Below, one piece after another: positions 21,860 through 34,000 of a stretch of 64,000 nucleotides of DNA. Position numbers and translations under genes: made by a program. This stretch comes from Nicotiana tabacum (taxonomy: Eukaryota > Streptophyta > Magnoliopsida > Solanales > Solanaceae). The stretch spans positions 2,544,501-2,608,500 of the forward strand of contig NC_134084.1 of assembly GCF_000715075.1 (NCBI RefSeq), read 5' to 3'. Every line of letters begins with the position of its first letter. Positions within the stretch are counted from its first letter, which is position 1. A model generated the notes under the pieces. It was not told where the DNA came from. It did not search any database and saw nothing but the letters and a program-made list of their open reading frames with translations.

Positions 21860-23761
21860 TAACAACAACCCGGTAAAATCTCACAAGTAGGGTCTGGGGA
21901 GGGTAGAGTATACGCAAATCTTACCCCTACTCCGAAGGGTAGAGAGGCTACAAGAAGAAGAAAATAAACAATAGACAATAGATCAGTGACAACAATAGAA
22001 GTTAGAAAAATAATATAAGCATCGTAAAAAATAGAAAACAGTTATAAAAGCAATAACAATAACCAATAATAATGCCATAGAAAATAGTGTGGAAACTATA
22101 TAAACCACTAACAGCCCAAGGCGAAACATTATCAGCCTAGCCCCGCCCCCGGTACAATGTAAAAAAATACTCGACTCCCTCCTAACCTACAGCCCTAATG
22201 CTCGACATCTACATCTTCCTATTCAAAGTTATGTCCTCGGAGATCTGAAGTCACGTCATGTCATGTTTGATCACCTCCCCACAATACTTCTTCGGTTGCC
22301 CTCTGCCTCTCCTCATACCTGCCAATGTTAACCGCTCACACCTCCTAACCGGGGCATCTATGTTTCTCCTCTGCACGTGCGTGAACCATCTAAGCCTCGC
22401 TTTCCGCATTTTATCGTCCATGGGAGTCACGACTGCCTTCTCACGGATATCTTCATTCCTAATCTTATCCAGCCTAGTGTGCTCGCACATCTATCTCAAC
22501 ATCCTTATTGCCGCCACTTCATCTTCTGAGTATGAGAATTCTTGACTGCCCCAATACTCAGCCCCATACAGCATGGCCGGTCTAACCACCGCTCTATAGA
22601 ACTTGCCTTTAAATTTTTGTGGCACTTTCTTGTCACATAAGACTCCAGATGTTAACCTCCATTTCATCAATCTCACTCCTATACGATGCGCGACATCCTC
22701 GTCTATCTCCCCATCCCCCCTAGATAACTGGCCTAGGGTACTTGAAACTTCCTCTCTTGGGGATGAATTGTGAGTCAAGCCTCACGTCTATGTCCGCTTC
22801 CCTTGATGCATCACTGTACTTACACTCCAGATATACTGTCTTAGTCCTACTCAACTTGAAACCTTTAAACTCAAGAGTCTGTCTCCAAACCTCCAGCATT
22901 TCATTAACGTCGTCGCGCGTATCATCAATCAGAACTATATCATCAGCGAACAACATACACCATAGCACCTCACCTTGAATATAGTGTGTTAGTGCATCCA
23001 TCACAGGGGCAAATAAGAACGGGTTAAGCGCAGACCCTTGGTGCAACCCCATAACTATCGGAAAGTGCTCTGAGTCACCTCCCACAATCCTAACTTGAGT
23101 TTGAACTCCCTCATACATGTCCTTTATCACTTTAATATAGGCTACCGGCACAACTTTCACCTCCAGGCATCTCCAAAGAACTTCCATAGGAACCTTGTAA
23201 TACGATTTCTCTAGGTCAACAAACACCATGTGCAAATCCTTCTTCCTATCCTTGTACTGTTCCATCAACCTCCTGATAAGGTGAATAGTTTCTGTAGTAA
23301 AACGAGCATGAATCCGAATTGGTTGTCAAATATAGACATTGCCCTTTTCACCCTCCCTACTACCACCCTCTCCCAAACTTTCATGGTATTAGTAACTTAA
23401 TGCCCCTATAGTTGTTACAATTCTAAATATCACATTTGTTCTTGTACAATGGTATCATCGTACTCCACCTCCATTCATCTGGCATGTTTTTCGTCCTAAA
23501 GATAACATTAAATAGCGCAGGCAACCATTTCAAGCCTGCTTTACCCACACACCTCCACAATTCCATCAAAATTTTGTTTGTTCGGTCGCTCGACACCTAA
23601 TCATCTTGCGCATAGCTCCCACGACATCCTCAACCTTAATACTCCTACAATACCTAAAGTTTTGGTGAATCCCGAAGTGCCTCAATTCCCCTAGCACTAT
23701 GTCTCTGTTCCCTTCTTCGTTCATAAGTCTATGAAAGTAATTGCCATCTCCGCTTACTAGC
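21860..23761 (-). mobile_element. 5'-truncated RTE-type LINE with decayed reverse transcriptase
   Basis: Flanked by a perfect 18-bp duplication ACATTTAACTATGTGCTA (21842-21859 and 23762-23779), so it is a complete insertion truncated at its 5' end. On - the RT reads [21 protein letters not shown] (motif A), [19 protein letters not shown] (motif B), [12 protein letters not shown] (motif C FADD) and [12 protein letters not shown], then a C-terminal part with [27 protein letters not shown] and RGRGQPKK, typical of plant RTE. Frameshifts split it into at least four frames (23763-23566, 23268-22720, 22778-22491, 22490-22251). The 3' end (21860-21945) is GTATACTCTACCCTCCCCAG...TTACCGGGTTGTTG, the tail shared with TS SINEs. 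No endonuclease domain remains. Confidence 0.9.
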
Positions 23762-24009
23762 ACATTTAACTATGTGCTAGTAACATAAATAATGATTGGT
23801 ATTCTTTGAAACTAATTATATTACACTTACTCTGTGCAAATTCTTTGAACCGAGTAAAATTTACTAAGAAGGACTAAGTTAATAGAATTATTTGCTCCTT
23901 CTCAAAAACTCATTTAGTATTGTACACAAGACCAAAAGAATTTCGAAGAAAAAATCTTTTCTTCTTAATACTGCCAAAATAATATAGAATTCGAAGAGAA
24001 CTGCAAATA

Positions 24010-24532
24010 GGGTGAAATTAAAAAATAGCCAGATTTACAACTGGTCGTTCAAAAATAGTCCAGTTTCAAAATTAATCGAAATTTAGCTAATTTTTATGTA
24101 AAAATAAATTTGAGCGAACACACTGTTCAAAACCCGAAAAATACGCCAGTATATTATGCTGGAGTTCTAGTATAAGTATACTTGAACTCCAGCATATTAT
24201 ACTGAAGTTCCAGGATAAATATGTTGGAACTCCAGCATAATATGATAGAGTTCCAGCATAAGTACACTAGAACTCCAGCATAATATACTGGAGTTCCAGC
24301 AAGTATACCGGTCCAGCATAATATACTAGAGTTTGGAGTACCGGTGCTCCAGTCTCTAGTATATTACTGGAGTCAGCAAAGTATACCGGTCCAACATAAT
24401 ATGCTGGAGTTCATACACAGGTGCACCGAACTCCAATATATTATGCTAGACCGGTCTCTGTTGCAGCAAAATAGTGGCTATTTTTTATTAATTTGATAAA
24501 TCCGAAAACTGGCTATACCGTGCTATTTTTAC
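24010..24532 (+). mobile_element. Palindrome-rich Mutator-type MITE, copy B
   Basis: Begins GGGTGAAATTAAAAAATAGCC and ends CCGTGCTATTTTTAC. Flanking 9-mers CTGCAAATA (24001-24009) and ATGCAAATA (24533-24541) match at 8 of 9. The interior has CCAGTATATTATGCTGGAG-type palindromes. Confidence 0.85.
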
Positions 24533-24541
24533 ATGCAAATA

Positions 24542-25049
24542 AGAGTAAAATGAAAAAGAAACTACCCAATTATGGTCTAGACAACTCATGCTCATGAGAT
24601 GACCAATTGGCTTTGAACAAACTACTCACATGCAAATCTAAGCCCTGTGATTTTCTTTCTTTTATTAATTTTCTTGTCATGTTCTTTCAAGTTTCTTTTT
24701 GGACAGCCCCAACAAATTATAAACTAAAAAATTGAAATGGAGGAAGAAAACACATTCAACGTTAAAAAAATGATGTCCTTGACATTAAAGGCGGAATCAA
24801 AATTTTAACTTTATGAGTTATGAATTTTAGAACAACAATTTCAAGTATTAAGTTGATTTCCAAATTTGATATTTGTACATATTTAATAAAAAATTTAACA
24901 CAAATATATAATTTGAATAAAAATTATTGAATTCGATTAAACTTCTAGCTCTACTCCTGTTTAGCTTACAATGTCATCTCTCTGTTAACGCCCACCACTA
25001 ATAAGTACATGTTATATTTAAATAAACTTTGGATTACATGTAATTCAAT
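24542..25049. other. AT-rich intergenic sequence
   Basis: No gene. 24790-24960 (GGCGGAATCAAAATTTTAAC ... CTAGCTCTACTCC) looks like a decayed hAT-type MITE. Confidence 0.4.
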
Positions 25050-25063
25050 ATTGTGTGATGTAC

Positions 25064-25314
25064 CAACAAGAGCTGCAGTGGAATGGTAAGTACTCCTTCA
25101 TCCTTAATTAGAAGTCTCGTGTTCGAGCCCCTAGGTATGGAGTCGCCTTTGTTAGGGAACACTTTACTGCCTAATGTGGGACTTTTCGGTACGAATAGGG
25201 ATTTAGTCGGGGAGTGCTTTACCGCCCAATGTGAGACTTTCCGGTACAAATCGGGATTTAGTCGGGCCCCAATACGAATACCGACACTGAATGAGAAACC
25301 CAGGAAAAAAAAAC
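25064..25314 (+). mobile_element. SolS-like SINE with perfect 14-bp TSD
   Basis: tRNA-like head AAGAGCTGCAGTGGAATGGTAAG and box B CGTGTTCGAGCCCCTAGG; ends in a short A-run. ATTGTGTGATGTAC is duplicated exactly at 25050-25063 and 25315-25328. Internally, TTTAGTCGGG and (T/C)TTTACTGCC-like pieces are doubled, so the copy carries a tandem duplication of its middle. Confidence 0.88.
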
Positions 25315-25328
25315 ATTGTGTGATGTAC

Positions 25329-25965
25329 TCTTTTTTTAAAGATGAAAAAAAGAGGGCGAAAACAATAGAAAACAAAAATTAACTATTCAATCTATAATGC
25401 CTAATATAAATAAGCCGTCCAAACCTTATCAAGACCATTAATTATCGACTAATTACGTAACACATCATTAATAAATTTCATGGGTCAGCAGAGCCGCCCT
25501 AATCAAACCGACCAATCAATTACGTTCCACAGAAAAACAGAAAAAACAAATTTAAAATTTAAAAAAAAAAGTATAAACCACATTATCGAATTTTATAAGA
25601 TGGAAATTATTATAAGTTGAAAATATGAGATTAGGACCACCTTATTGGTTTTATTATTTACTGGCCAACTCTTAATGGGTTTTTGATAATGAATATAATA
25701 GTACTTAGGGAGAAGGTCCAAATATACCATGATAATAGTCCACGTCTTAATCACTAGTATTTAGTAGAACAAGTATGTGGCCACAATTTTTCCTAAGTAA
25801 TAAGAAAATCCATGCCAACAAAATTTTGCTTTGTGCTACATTCCTTTTCTTTTTTATTTCTCACACTCGGTGTTTTGATTTACGACGCTGTTATTATTTT
25901 TCTGGTTTCTTTTGTTATTATGAATCTATCCGTTTTTTCTTTTCTAATGTTATTGTCTCTTCTGT
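25329..25965. other. AT-rich intergenic sequence
   Basis: No gene or bounded repeat recognised. Confidence 0.4.
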
Positions 25966-25967
25966 TG

Positions 25968-26098
25968 AGCCGAGGGTCTCCCGAAACCTCTCTACCCTTC
26001 CGGGGTAGGGGTAAAGTCTACGTACACTCTACCCTCCTCAGACCCCACTAGTAAAATTTTACTAGGTTGTGGTGGTGGTGGTGGCGGCGGCGTTTTGT
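25968..26098 (+). mobile_element. RTE 3'-tail fragment with GGT/GGC run
   Basis: GCCGAGGGTCTCCCGAAACC, GGGGTAGGGGTAAAGTCTACG, CTACTAGTAAAATTTTACTAGG-like end, then (GGT)n(GGC)n at about 26068-26092 in place of the usual TTG repeat. Confidence 0.75.
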
Positions 26099-26890
26099 AT
26101 CTACTTTGGAATCCAACTAATCCAGATTCGGGTCATATACAACAGATTAAAGAAAAAATACTGTAATAGAATTTTTTTTCATTCTCAAAGCTCGAATTCG
26201 AGACTTTTAATTAAAGTTGGAGAGATCCTATTAATCCCCCAAATTCTTGGTGTTCTTTGTGCGACATTCTCATCATGACTTTGGATCAAGACGTAATTTG
26301 CCATTTTTGCATTTGAAGGGGGTGCTTATAGTTCAAATTAATGTAATAACCTTTTAATTTGCCATTTTTGCATTTGAAGACAGATTAATGTTTAATTCCA
26401 CACATTATTATGAAATACTTTATTTTCAATGGATTGGTCTAGTATGAAATGTCATGGAAGAGAATATCATAGTATTTAAGTTTTGTGCACTGTCAATAGA
26501 TAAATATTTTATATTATCATTAAGTTACTTGCACTAATAAGTAAGAAGTATACTGAGGTCAACACAAACGGAACTCCAGAAACTAATTTCATGTTACAAA
26601 ACTGTTACTGCAAGGGCAAAATTCATACAAGTTCCACACAATGCTGATCAACTAAAGACACAGATGAAGACATCTCAAAATGGAATCACATTAGCAATAG
26701 ACCATTGTGTTCTCCTGATAATTGCTACCTCTCAGGCAGACACTTCCCTTGATAAATAAATAGAGTTCTTGTGGGTGATGTACTATGTTCATAGTATCCA
26801 TTAATCAAAACTCCTCCTGCCAAAAGTGACACAATTCTTAGAGATTCTGTGTGATATTAATTAAGCAAATAACATATGCACATTTTCGCA
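26099..26890. other. Intergenic sequence
   Basis: No gene. TTAATTTGCCATTTTTGCATTTGAAG-like sequence occurs twice about 65 bp apart (26290-26320 and 26355-26380). Confidence 0.4.
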
Positions 26891-26894
26891 CCAA

Positions 26895-27115
26895 GCGTGT
26901 GTCATAGAGGTCAATGAAGTGTAAGGAGAACCATAATATCCCAGGTTCAAATCACAACGGAGACAAAATCAAGGGATGATTTCTTCCCATTTGCCTAAGC
27001 GTTGGTAGGTAGAGTTACCCGCTACCTGTATTTGGTGGGAGATAGCAGGTAACAGTGGAATAGTAGAGGTGGGGGCAAGCTTGCCTGAACACTAACGTCA
27101 ATGAAAGAAAGAATA
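26895..27115 (+). mobile_element. SINE, TGGTCAATGAAGTG family, copy 1
   Basis: TCATAGAGGTCAATGAAGTG, box B AGGTTCAAATCACAACGGAG, then GATTTCTTCCCATTTGCC and GGTGGGAGATAGCAGGTAAC. The same blocks recur at 32005, 36425 and 45990. No target duplication resolved. Confidence 0.65.
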
Positions 27116-27868
27116 TTGATGCCTATTTTCTGATTAAAAGAAAATTCGATTCACATATTACAAATCTACAATTATTCACATGTGATTCAAGCAAGGTGAG
27201 CAAGGATCCACTAACTGGAAAGTGCAGGGACAAACAGCAAAAGGCCTCAAAACAAGAGAGCATGGCAATATAATAACGATTGTTGAAACCAGATTAGTCA
27301 ATCCCGTAAGCAGTAGCCCCAAATAAAATTTAAAAGACACTATTAATGCTGCTCTAAGTTGAAAAGAATGGACTTTCCCTCCCAAGAATCAGTCTCCTCT
27401 TCCCAAGAATATCGTCAAGTATCCTCCTTGAGCGAAAGGGTCAAAAACCATGCACACATTAGGTTTCTCCTTCTAATAACTTTCCTATTCAGAAGATGCA
27501 ATATTAATGCAAAACAAACTAGTAAGGATCCTAGCATAGGTCAACAAAAGTAATTAGTTGACGACGCAACATTCAAAAGAACCGAAACTGTTGATCCATT
27601 CTAAACTAACCACAATCAATTCTTGGAAGTTCTAAGAAAAGAAGCAGTAGACCCATAAAACTAGCCATAAACTATAAAGCAGTTAGCAACTTCTACACTG
27701 TATTGGCATTTTGTGGCAGCTATGCCTTCAGTTAAATGGTGCTCTCGAAAAATGTTCACATTATGATGCAGCATCAGCATTTGGACTCTTAACTTTATAG
27801 ATTATCACTTACCTGATATTGCAAAGCAAGTCAGGAGCAAAAGATTTCCTGGTGGATGCCTAGTACCA
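27116..27868. other. 3' flank of the UTP23-like gene
   Basis: No gene recognised. On the - strand this is downstream of the stop codon and probably includes the 3' UTR. Confidence 0.4.
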
Positions 27869-30800
27869 CTAAACGTTTCCTTCAACAGCATCTTTGCTCT
27901 TGTTCGACCTCTTCCTTTTCTTCCTGCTTCTCACTGTCCCATCCCTGTTCTGGCTTTCCTGCACCTGCACTTGAACTTCCACATTCACCAAGAGGGGAAA
28001 AAAATTGGGGGAGGGGGTGCGGATAATAGTAGTACAGTTTATAACACTTCAGTTGGCGAATATGGACTTTATGGACTTTTTGGGGAGGGAGGCTATATGG
28101 ACGTTTTGCTTCTTATGTATACTGCTCTTAACTAAACCTTTATTAAGTTCGAGAGGTTATAAGCAACATCTGAAAATAGAACATCAGGACTCGTGGCGGG
28201 GTGAGACAACCTCTAAACACCTCGAGGCAAACTTAGGGCCCTAAGGTCTAGTTGAACTGGCATTTCGAGAGGAGGGGTGTTTACTCTATATACGCATTGC
28301 ATCTTGGACTATTTGCCTATACACCCCCAAGAATTTCTGCACACTTTACATCTTGAATTGTCCGCCAATCCACCCTGTATGCCCCCATATATTTTATTTT
28401 AAAAAATTTCTTTTACATAATCCACTATAGGTCATAATAAAATACTGTTCTAAAATCTGAATCTCACCTTTCCTGAGGTAGTAACATTTGTATCAACAGA
28501 TTTCTTTTTCTTCTTGACCGAGAGTGGATTTGGACCCTGTAAAAGGCAAGGCATAAACCATAGTTAGTCAGGGACACATTTAATTGAACATGATTTACCA
28601 CAATAACGTCCATAATACCATCTTCTGTACGTAAATATGGTCGACTCAGTCAACTTAGAGGAATGACAGGCCAAAAATTCAAATTACTACATGATATATG
28701 CAACAAATATCATGAACTCCATAAGCCAAAATCTTTTCCCACTCAAAAATAAGAGACGGCTACACGCACAGCTATAGTTAAATACACACATACATGATCT
28801 ATATTCTATACAATACCACACTTACAAGAAAAAACATAATATCTCATATCAAGTATCTGCGTAGCCCTCTCGCATAGAGAAAGAAAAACCTTGGTTCAGA
28901 TCTTAAATATCATAATCTCAGCACAAGTTAAAATAGGAGGATATTAATTTAGAGGAAAATCATTCTTTATGAATCAAGCATCATTGAGAAAGAGGTGCAA
29001 CCTCCGAGTGTAGTAACTTTTCAATCCCATATGCATCTCTTCAAATTTTAGCTCATATGGTTTTCACCTTCATGATTAAGGTGACCCTGGAGTCTTTTAA
29101 CTGGCCAGACTTCTTTTCTCCAGAGTTTTTCCAGCACTGATTTTTTGTTTGGTCACCTTACTGGGCATCGTACGGTTCCTAGCTCTTAACAATCATTCCA
29201 GAAACAATACCCAAGTTTCAGAAAACTGCTTTCATAAGTGATTTCCAAAAAAGCTTCTGGTGACTTCCATTTCTTAAAATCATTTATTGTTTCTCAAAAG
29301 TTCGAGGCTCAAAACTAGCAAAAGCTGCAACTCCAAATCAACCAAATCTAGGCAGAGACTTAAAATCTCCAGGCGACCAATGCTCCAATCTATTATTTCA
29401 TAGATTCTCTTGATCCTCAGAGAATGTATAGGTTTTCCTAGTTTATCGAGACCCTTCCCTAAAATCCTAAGAACCATCATCATTTGGGGTCCTCTAACCG
29501 TTTTTGACCCTACTATAAAATATAATATTGTGCTAATTCCATAAAACAGATATGTAATGGTAAAAGAGACCACAATAAACAACACTATGGATCAGCACTT
29601 TTCCCCAAATGAAAATGCAATAAACACCATGTGAAAAACTTATATTGATAGTATAAAAAAGTTATTTTTCAAGGTTGCGTGCTTTAGATAGTCGGAGGCT
29701 TGTTTGATATCAAACTTTATTTTTTGCATTGTAAAATCACCAAGCAACTAAAAGTGTTATTGTGCATCTTTGAGGTGAAGTGTGGTCCATGCCAAGAACA
29801 ATGAAGAGGACCTGACAAAGGAAATAATCAATTTGGAATTCTATCCCTGCATGTATATACAGCGAGGGGTATAGAGGGAAGGAACCTCAGTTTTTTCAAG
29901 GAAGAACTGATGGTGTCCTTAGGACTGAAATACAAGTGTATTATTTTGTTGGCTTTCTCTGTTGCTTCTTTCTACATATACCAGCCCCATATACCAGCAC
30001 TATCTTCGTGTTATTCTGCTTTAATAAAACGTTAAGTATAATGTTTCACATGAAAGTGGAGAATATGGTCTTAAACAACAATATTTCAACAGAATGAGAA
30101 AGCAACATGTTAGATTTTAAGCTGTGCAAGGGAAAATAAAACATTATCCGAACCCTGACCTTAGCTTTCTTTCTCTTGAAGCGAGCTTTATCCTTGACAT
30201 CATTTCCACTATGCTTAACACTTGTCTTGATGGTCTGGACCTGTGAAACATTGTCTACCTCTTCCTCTGGTGCATCGGAAGAATCCCCTTGTTCGTCGCC
30301 AGACAATCTCCTCTTTTTCCCAAGTCTAAGCATATTGTACTCCATGTCAGTCATATGAAGACGTTCTTCTTCAGCAGATTTGGCAAACTGACGTTGATAT
30401 GACGATGGTTGTTCGAGAAATAATGCATTCCTAAGAGCATAAATTACAGGCACACCAGGTATCTACCCCGGGTCAGGAAAAGGGGAAACAAAGGTCAGAA
30501 AAAACAGGAGAAAAGCCAGTTGGTATATACATAATAAAATGTTCTCCTAGGATCTTATGGGATTTTTCAGTTCACATTTTGTAATAACATGAAATGTCTG
30601 TATCACAATATAGGACATCATCAATACCATCTCCGACGAATAATTAAGTTCAAATACCTTTTGAAGACTTCTCCGTAATTCAGCATCTTGAGTAGCAACA
30701 AAAAAGTGTTCAGAATTGTTCTCCCCAATAACTTCAGTTATGCAAGCTACAGCACTTTGCCGCTTCTCATGGTCACATCTGCAATACAGTCAGATTCAGA

Positions 30801-31321
30801 CTAAGTGGCATAACTCAAACGAATGTCCTGAGAACTGAAGCAACATATCCTGCTTTTGAGCGGAGCAAGCAAGAAGAAGAGAAGAAATGGCTAACCGCGC
30901 CATAATAAGATTATTAGCTGCATTCAGTGATTCACGATAGGAACTACCAAGGCTCTTCATCTCAGCAAGAACACATCTGCAAGCAAAGGCAATATGAACT
31001 ATGAATTGACCAATAGACCAAACGGTTTTAAAGCAAAACATATTTAGCTAGTGCTCCGAATTAATGCAAAGAAAGTTAAGTCATGTAAAGCCAAGTGGAG
31101 AAGAGACAAATGGAGCTGGTGAAAATAAACCTGGTAGTAAAAAGTTTAACTGAGGCGCCTAGAATATTGGCCAATGCAGTATCAGCAGGTGTTATGCGAT
31201 TCGCAACAAGATGATGCACAAATGTTCCATCACAAAGGACTTTAAATGGCTCTCTAAACCCAAAACAAGCTGTGTAAAACCTCACAGCTCTCCTATGCCG
31301 CTTCTGCTTTTTCACTCTCAT
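27869..31321 (-). CDS. UTP23: UTP23-like rRNA-processing protein (PIN domain)
   Basis: Six coding exons on - (31321-31131, 30976-30896, 30778-30658, 30462-30160, 28536-28468, 27964-27869) join in frame with GT-AG introns to 286 aa. UTP23 is a nucleolar small-subunit processome factor needed for 18S rRNA maturation at early cleavage sites. The start MRVKKQKRHRRAVRFYTACFGFREPFKVLCDGTFVHHL is the UTP23/FCF1 hallmark with a PIN-fold Asp (about D31). HFFVATQD (about 115-122) and PGVPVIYALRNALFLEQPS (about 132-150) are family motifs. The C-terminus is acidic then Lys/Arg-rich (RFKRKKAK, KKKKK, RSRKKRKR), fitting nucleolar localisation. The acceptor of the last exon is ambiguous by six bases (GTGCAG can be kept or skipped in frame). 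The UTP23 assignment is preferred over FCF1 because of the long basic tail. Confidence 0.93.
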
Positions 31322-31502
31322 CTGTCAGCATTCATTAATTTGGGGGGAAAAGAGGAAAAAAGAGTTAAACTTCAACAGCAAAAGATGAGTACGACGGATG
31401 AACTGAATTGCAAATTTTATTTGTTAGAATAAAAAAAATTATTAATATAAACAACAGGATGTTTTTTCTTTCTTATATCATGTTATTTCTCTTTTGATAG
31501 CT

Positions 31503-31690
31503 GAGAAATCCCGAAGGCCAGTGGCACACGCCGCACGGTTCAAAATTTGGTGGATAATGCACCGATTCCTCTATCATTCTCCGCTTAAATACCAGGTTTT
31601 TGTCTGCGTCAAGGTTCGAACCTATGACGTGCGCCTAACCAACACATCACAAGTTGCACTCTAATCACTAGATCAAAGCCTCGGGGCATA
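31503..31690 (-). mobile_element. SolS-like SINE in UTP23 leader intron
   Basis: On -, CCGAGGCTTTGATCTAGTG, GTTGGTTAGGCGCACGTCATAGG and GGTTCGAACCTTGACGC: same family as the two SINEs in PIP1 intron 3. Confidence 0.7.
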
Positions 31691-32004
31691 AGATTGATGT
31701 CTTTTTGACATATACTTATAATAAATCACGTAAATGCATCCATAAATCGGCACAACATACAGACGGTAACTTCTAAGATGCAACTAGGAAACACAAAGAA
31801 TGCTAAGAATTTTCAATTGGAAGAACCAACTACAATCCTAGTAATAAAATACCAAATAATTCTAAACTTTTTTCACACTGGAAAAGAAAAAATAAGTAAG
31901 ATAAAAATGGACAGACAGAAGGAAATGACCCAATAGTTCATGGACACACAAAGGACTTAATCTCAAGGCTCAAACTTTAAATTCATTACTTGCAATACAT
32001 CAAC

Positions 32005-32260
32005 AAGTCATAGCACCCAAAGCCTAGTGGTCTATGAAGTGAGAGAAAAACCTTGAGGTCTCACATTCAAATCCCACCAGAGGCAAGAAAACAAACTTAG
32101 TTCTTCTCTTTCCATCTGCCTAAGCCTTGGTGGCACTGTTACCCAATACTTGTGCTGGTGGGACGGCAGTTACCTGGTACTTGTGCTGATTGGAGGTTGC
32201 AGGTACCAGAGCGTAATAGTCGCGTATGTGCAAGTTGAGACCAAAACCACCATCATAGAA
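32005..32260 (+). mobile_element. SINE, TGGTCAATGAAGTG family, copy 2 (UTP23 leader intron)
   Basis: AAAGCCTAGTGGTCTATGAAGTG, box B CATTCAAATCCCACCAGAGG, then CTTTCCATCTGCCTAAGCC and a TACTTGTGCTGGTGGGACGG / TTGTGCTGATTGGAGG internal repeat. Confidence 0.7.
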
Positions 32261-32680
32261 AATATATATATATTGTATACCTATATATATAAATAATTGA
32301 TTTTTTTACAATATCGGTGAATTTTAACTTGTAATAGCAAGTTAGTTACCACTTATACCGAATTACCAATAATGCTTATCAAGAAATTGACCAGAAATTT
32401 ACCTAATAAGTGACATGATTGTGTAAATATTTTTTTACACCGTCAATGCACACAACTTAAACTCGTCTATATTCATTAGTACTGAAGTTTACACAAGTAA
32501 TAGGATTCACCAAAAGGTTAAAACAAATAAAGGCCTTAAGCTCAAGGAGCAGTATCTAAACCAAAAATACAAAATTTTCTACATGAATGTAACAGAGCTG
32601 CAACGCAATTTGAGCAAGTAACTTCGTATAAAATTCAAAGAGGAGGAGAAAATATGATGCAGCAAAAGAGGTAGGTTTAC

Positions 32681-32800
32681 CTGGACTGGAGAATCTTAGA
32701 CCGACGATAACCGCCGCCGAAGCTAGTGAAGCAACTATGAAGCAGCGCAACTCGTCGGAAGTTGGCGGCGGCGGCGGCGATTTGAAAGAAACCTTAGTGT
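32681..32800 (-). promoter_or_regulatory. Probable 5' leader exon of the UTP23-like gene
   Basis: On - the sequence ends CTCCAGTCCAG then GTAAAC at 32680, a good donor. An acceptor GCTGACAG lies directly before ATG 31321, giving a 1,359-bp leader intron. The leader contains a (CCG)n run (32764-32779). The transcription start (about 32800) is a guess. Confidence 0.55.
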
Positions 32801-32930
32801 TCGGACTGAATTTTTTTCCTTGTGAAATTTTTAAAAGTTTATTTTCCAGAAGAAAAAACAAAGAATTACTTTGTACATTGGGCTGCTTATGTAATTGTAG
32901 TAAGATTTACAGAAGGTAGCCACTTTTAGG

Positions 32931-33479
32931 GGGAGAAATTCATAAATAGCCAGATTTACAACTGGTCGTTCAAAAATAGCCCAGTTTCAAAAGTAATCGA
33001 AATTTAGCTACTTTTCAGGTAAAGATAAATCTGAGCGAAAATACTGTTCAGAACCCGAAAAATACGCCAGTATATTATACTAGAGTTCCAGCATAAGTAT
33101 GCTTGAACTCCGGCATATTATACTAGAGTTCCAGGATAAGTATGCTGGAACTCCAGCGTAATATGATGGAATTGCAGCATAAGTATACTAGAACTACAGC
33201 ATAATATACTGGAGTTCCAGCAAGTATAATTATCTAGTATAATATACTGGAGTTTGGAGCACCGGTGCTCGAGTCTCCAATATATTATACTGGAGTCAGC
33301 AAAGTATATCAGTCCAGCATAATATGCTGGAGTTCATACACAGGTGCACCGAACTCCAGTATATTATGCTGGACCGATCTCTGTTGCAGTAAAATAGTGG
33401 CTATTTTTCATTGACTTCTTAAACGCTGGCTATTTTTGAATGACCAATCCGAAAACTGGTTATACCGTGCTATTTTTAC
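32931..33479 (+). mobile_element. Palindrome-rich Mutator-type MITE, copy C, perfect 9-bp TSD
   Basis: Begins GGGAGAAATTCATAAATAGCC and ends CCGTGCTATTTTTAC. ACTTTTAGG is duplicated exactly at 32922-32930 and 33480-33488. The interior is an array of CCAG...CTGG palindromes. Confidence 0.9.
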
Positions 33480-33695
33480 ACTTTTAGGGCTGCTAATAGA
33501 AATATAGCCAGTGTTTATAATTTAAAAAATAGCCCCAACTTAAAAAGGGAGAAGCTGAGAAGGATAGAAATAAGACGTTTCTGTATCGCCAATTGATATT
33601 TCGACCCAAGTAACAGAAGTTTAGGAGGAAAGCCCCAAGCCACAATTTTAAAATTCGCTCGTAAGAATTTTTCACGGATTGCCAAAATTTTAAGT

Positions 33696-34000
33696 AAAAA
33701 TAGCACGGGCTAGCCAGTTTTTGGATTGGTCATTCTAAAATAGTCAGTGTTTGCAAAGTCATTGAAAAATGGTCATTATTTTGCTGCAACACGAAAAGCT
33801 CCAACATAATATATTGGAGATCGGTGCACCTGTGTATGAACTTCCAGCATATTATGCTGGAACTCCAACACGCGTAAATTTTAGCATAAGATACTGGAGA
33901 TCGGAGTACCTGTGTATGAACTTCCAGCATATTATGCTGGACCGGTATATTATACTGGAACTCCGGTATATGATCATCAGGATTTTGCTAGGAAATTTTC
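33696..34000 (-). mobile_element. Palindrome-rich MITE, copy E (reverse, one end)
   Basis: On + it begins GTAAAAATAGCACGGGCTAGCC, the right terminus read inverted, and continues through CCAGCATATTATGCTGG palindromes to about 33980. The other terminus is not recognisable. Confidence 0.7.

Noticed and set aside
29280..29585. 101-aa - strand ORF in UTP23 intron 4
   Set aside because: Lies inside an intron between in-frame exons 30160 and 28536; no recognisable domain.
32737..32919. Gly-rich ORF MKQRNSSEVGGGGG on +
   Set aside because: Produced by the GCG run in the leader of the - strand UTP23-like gene; no support for a + strand gene.
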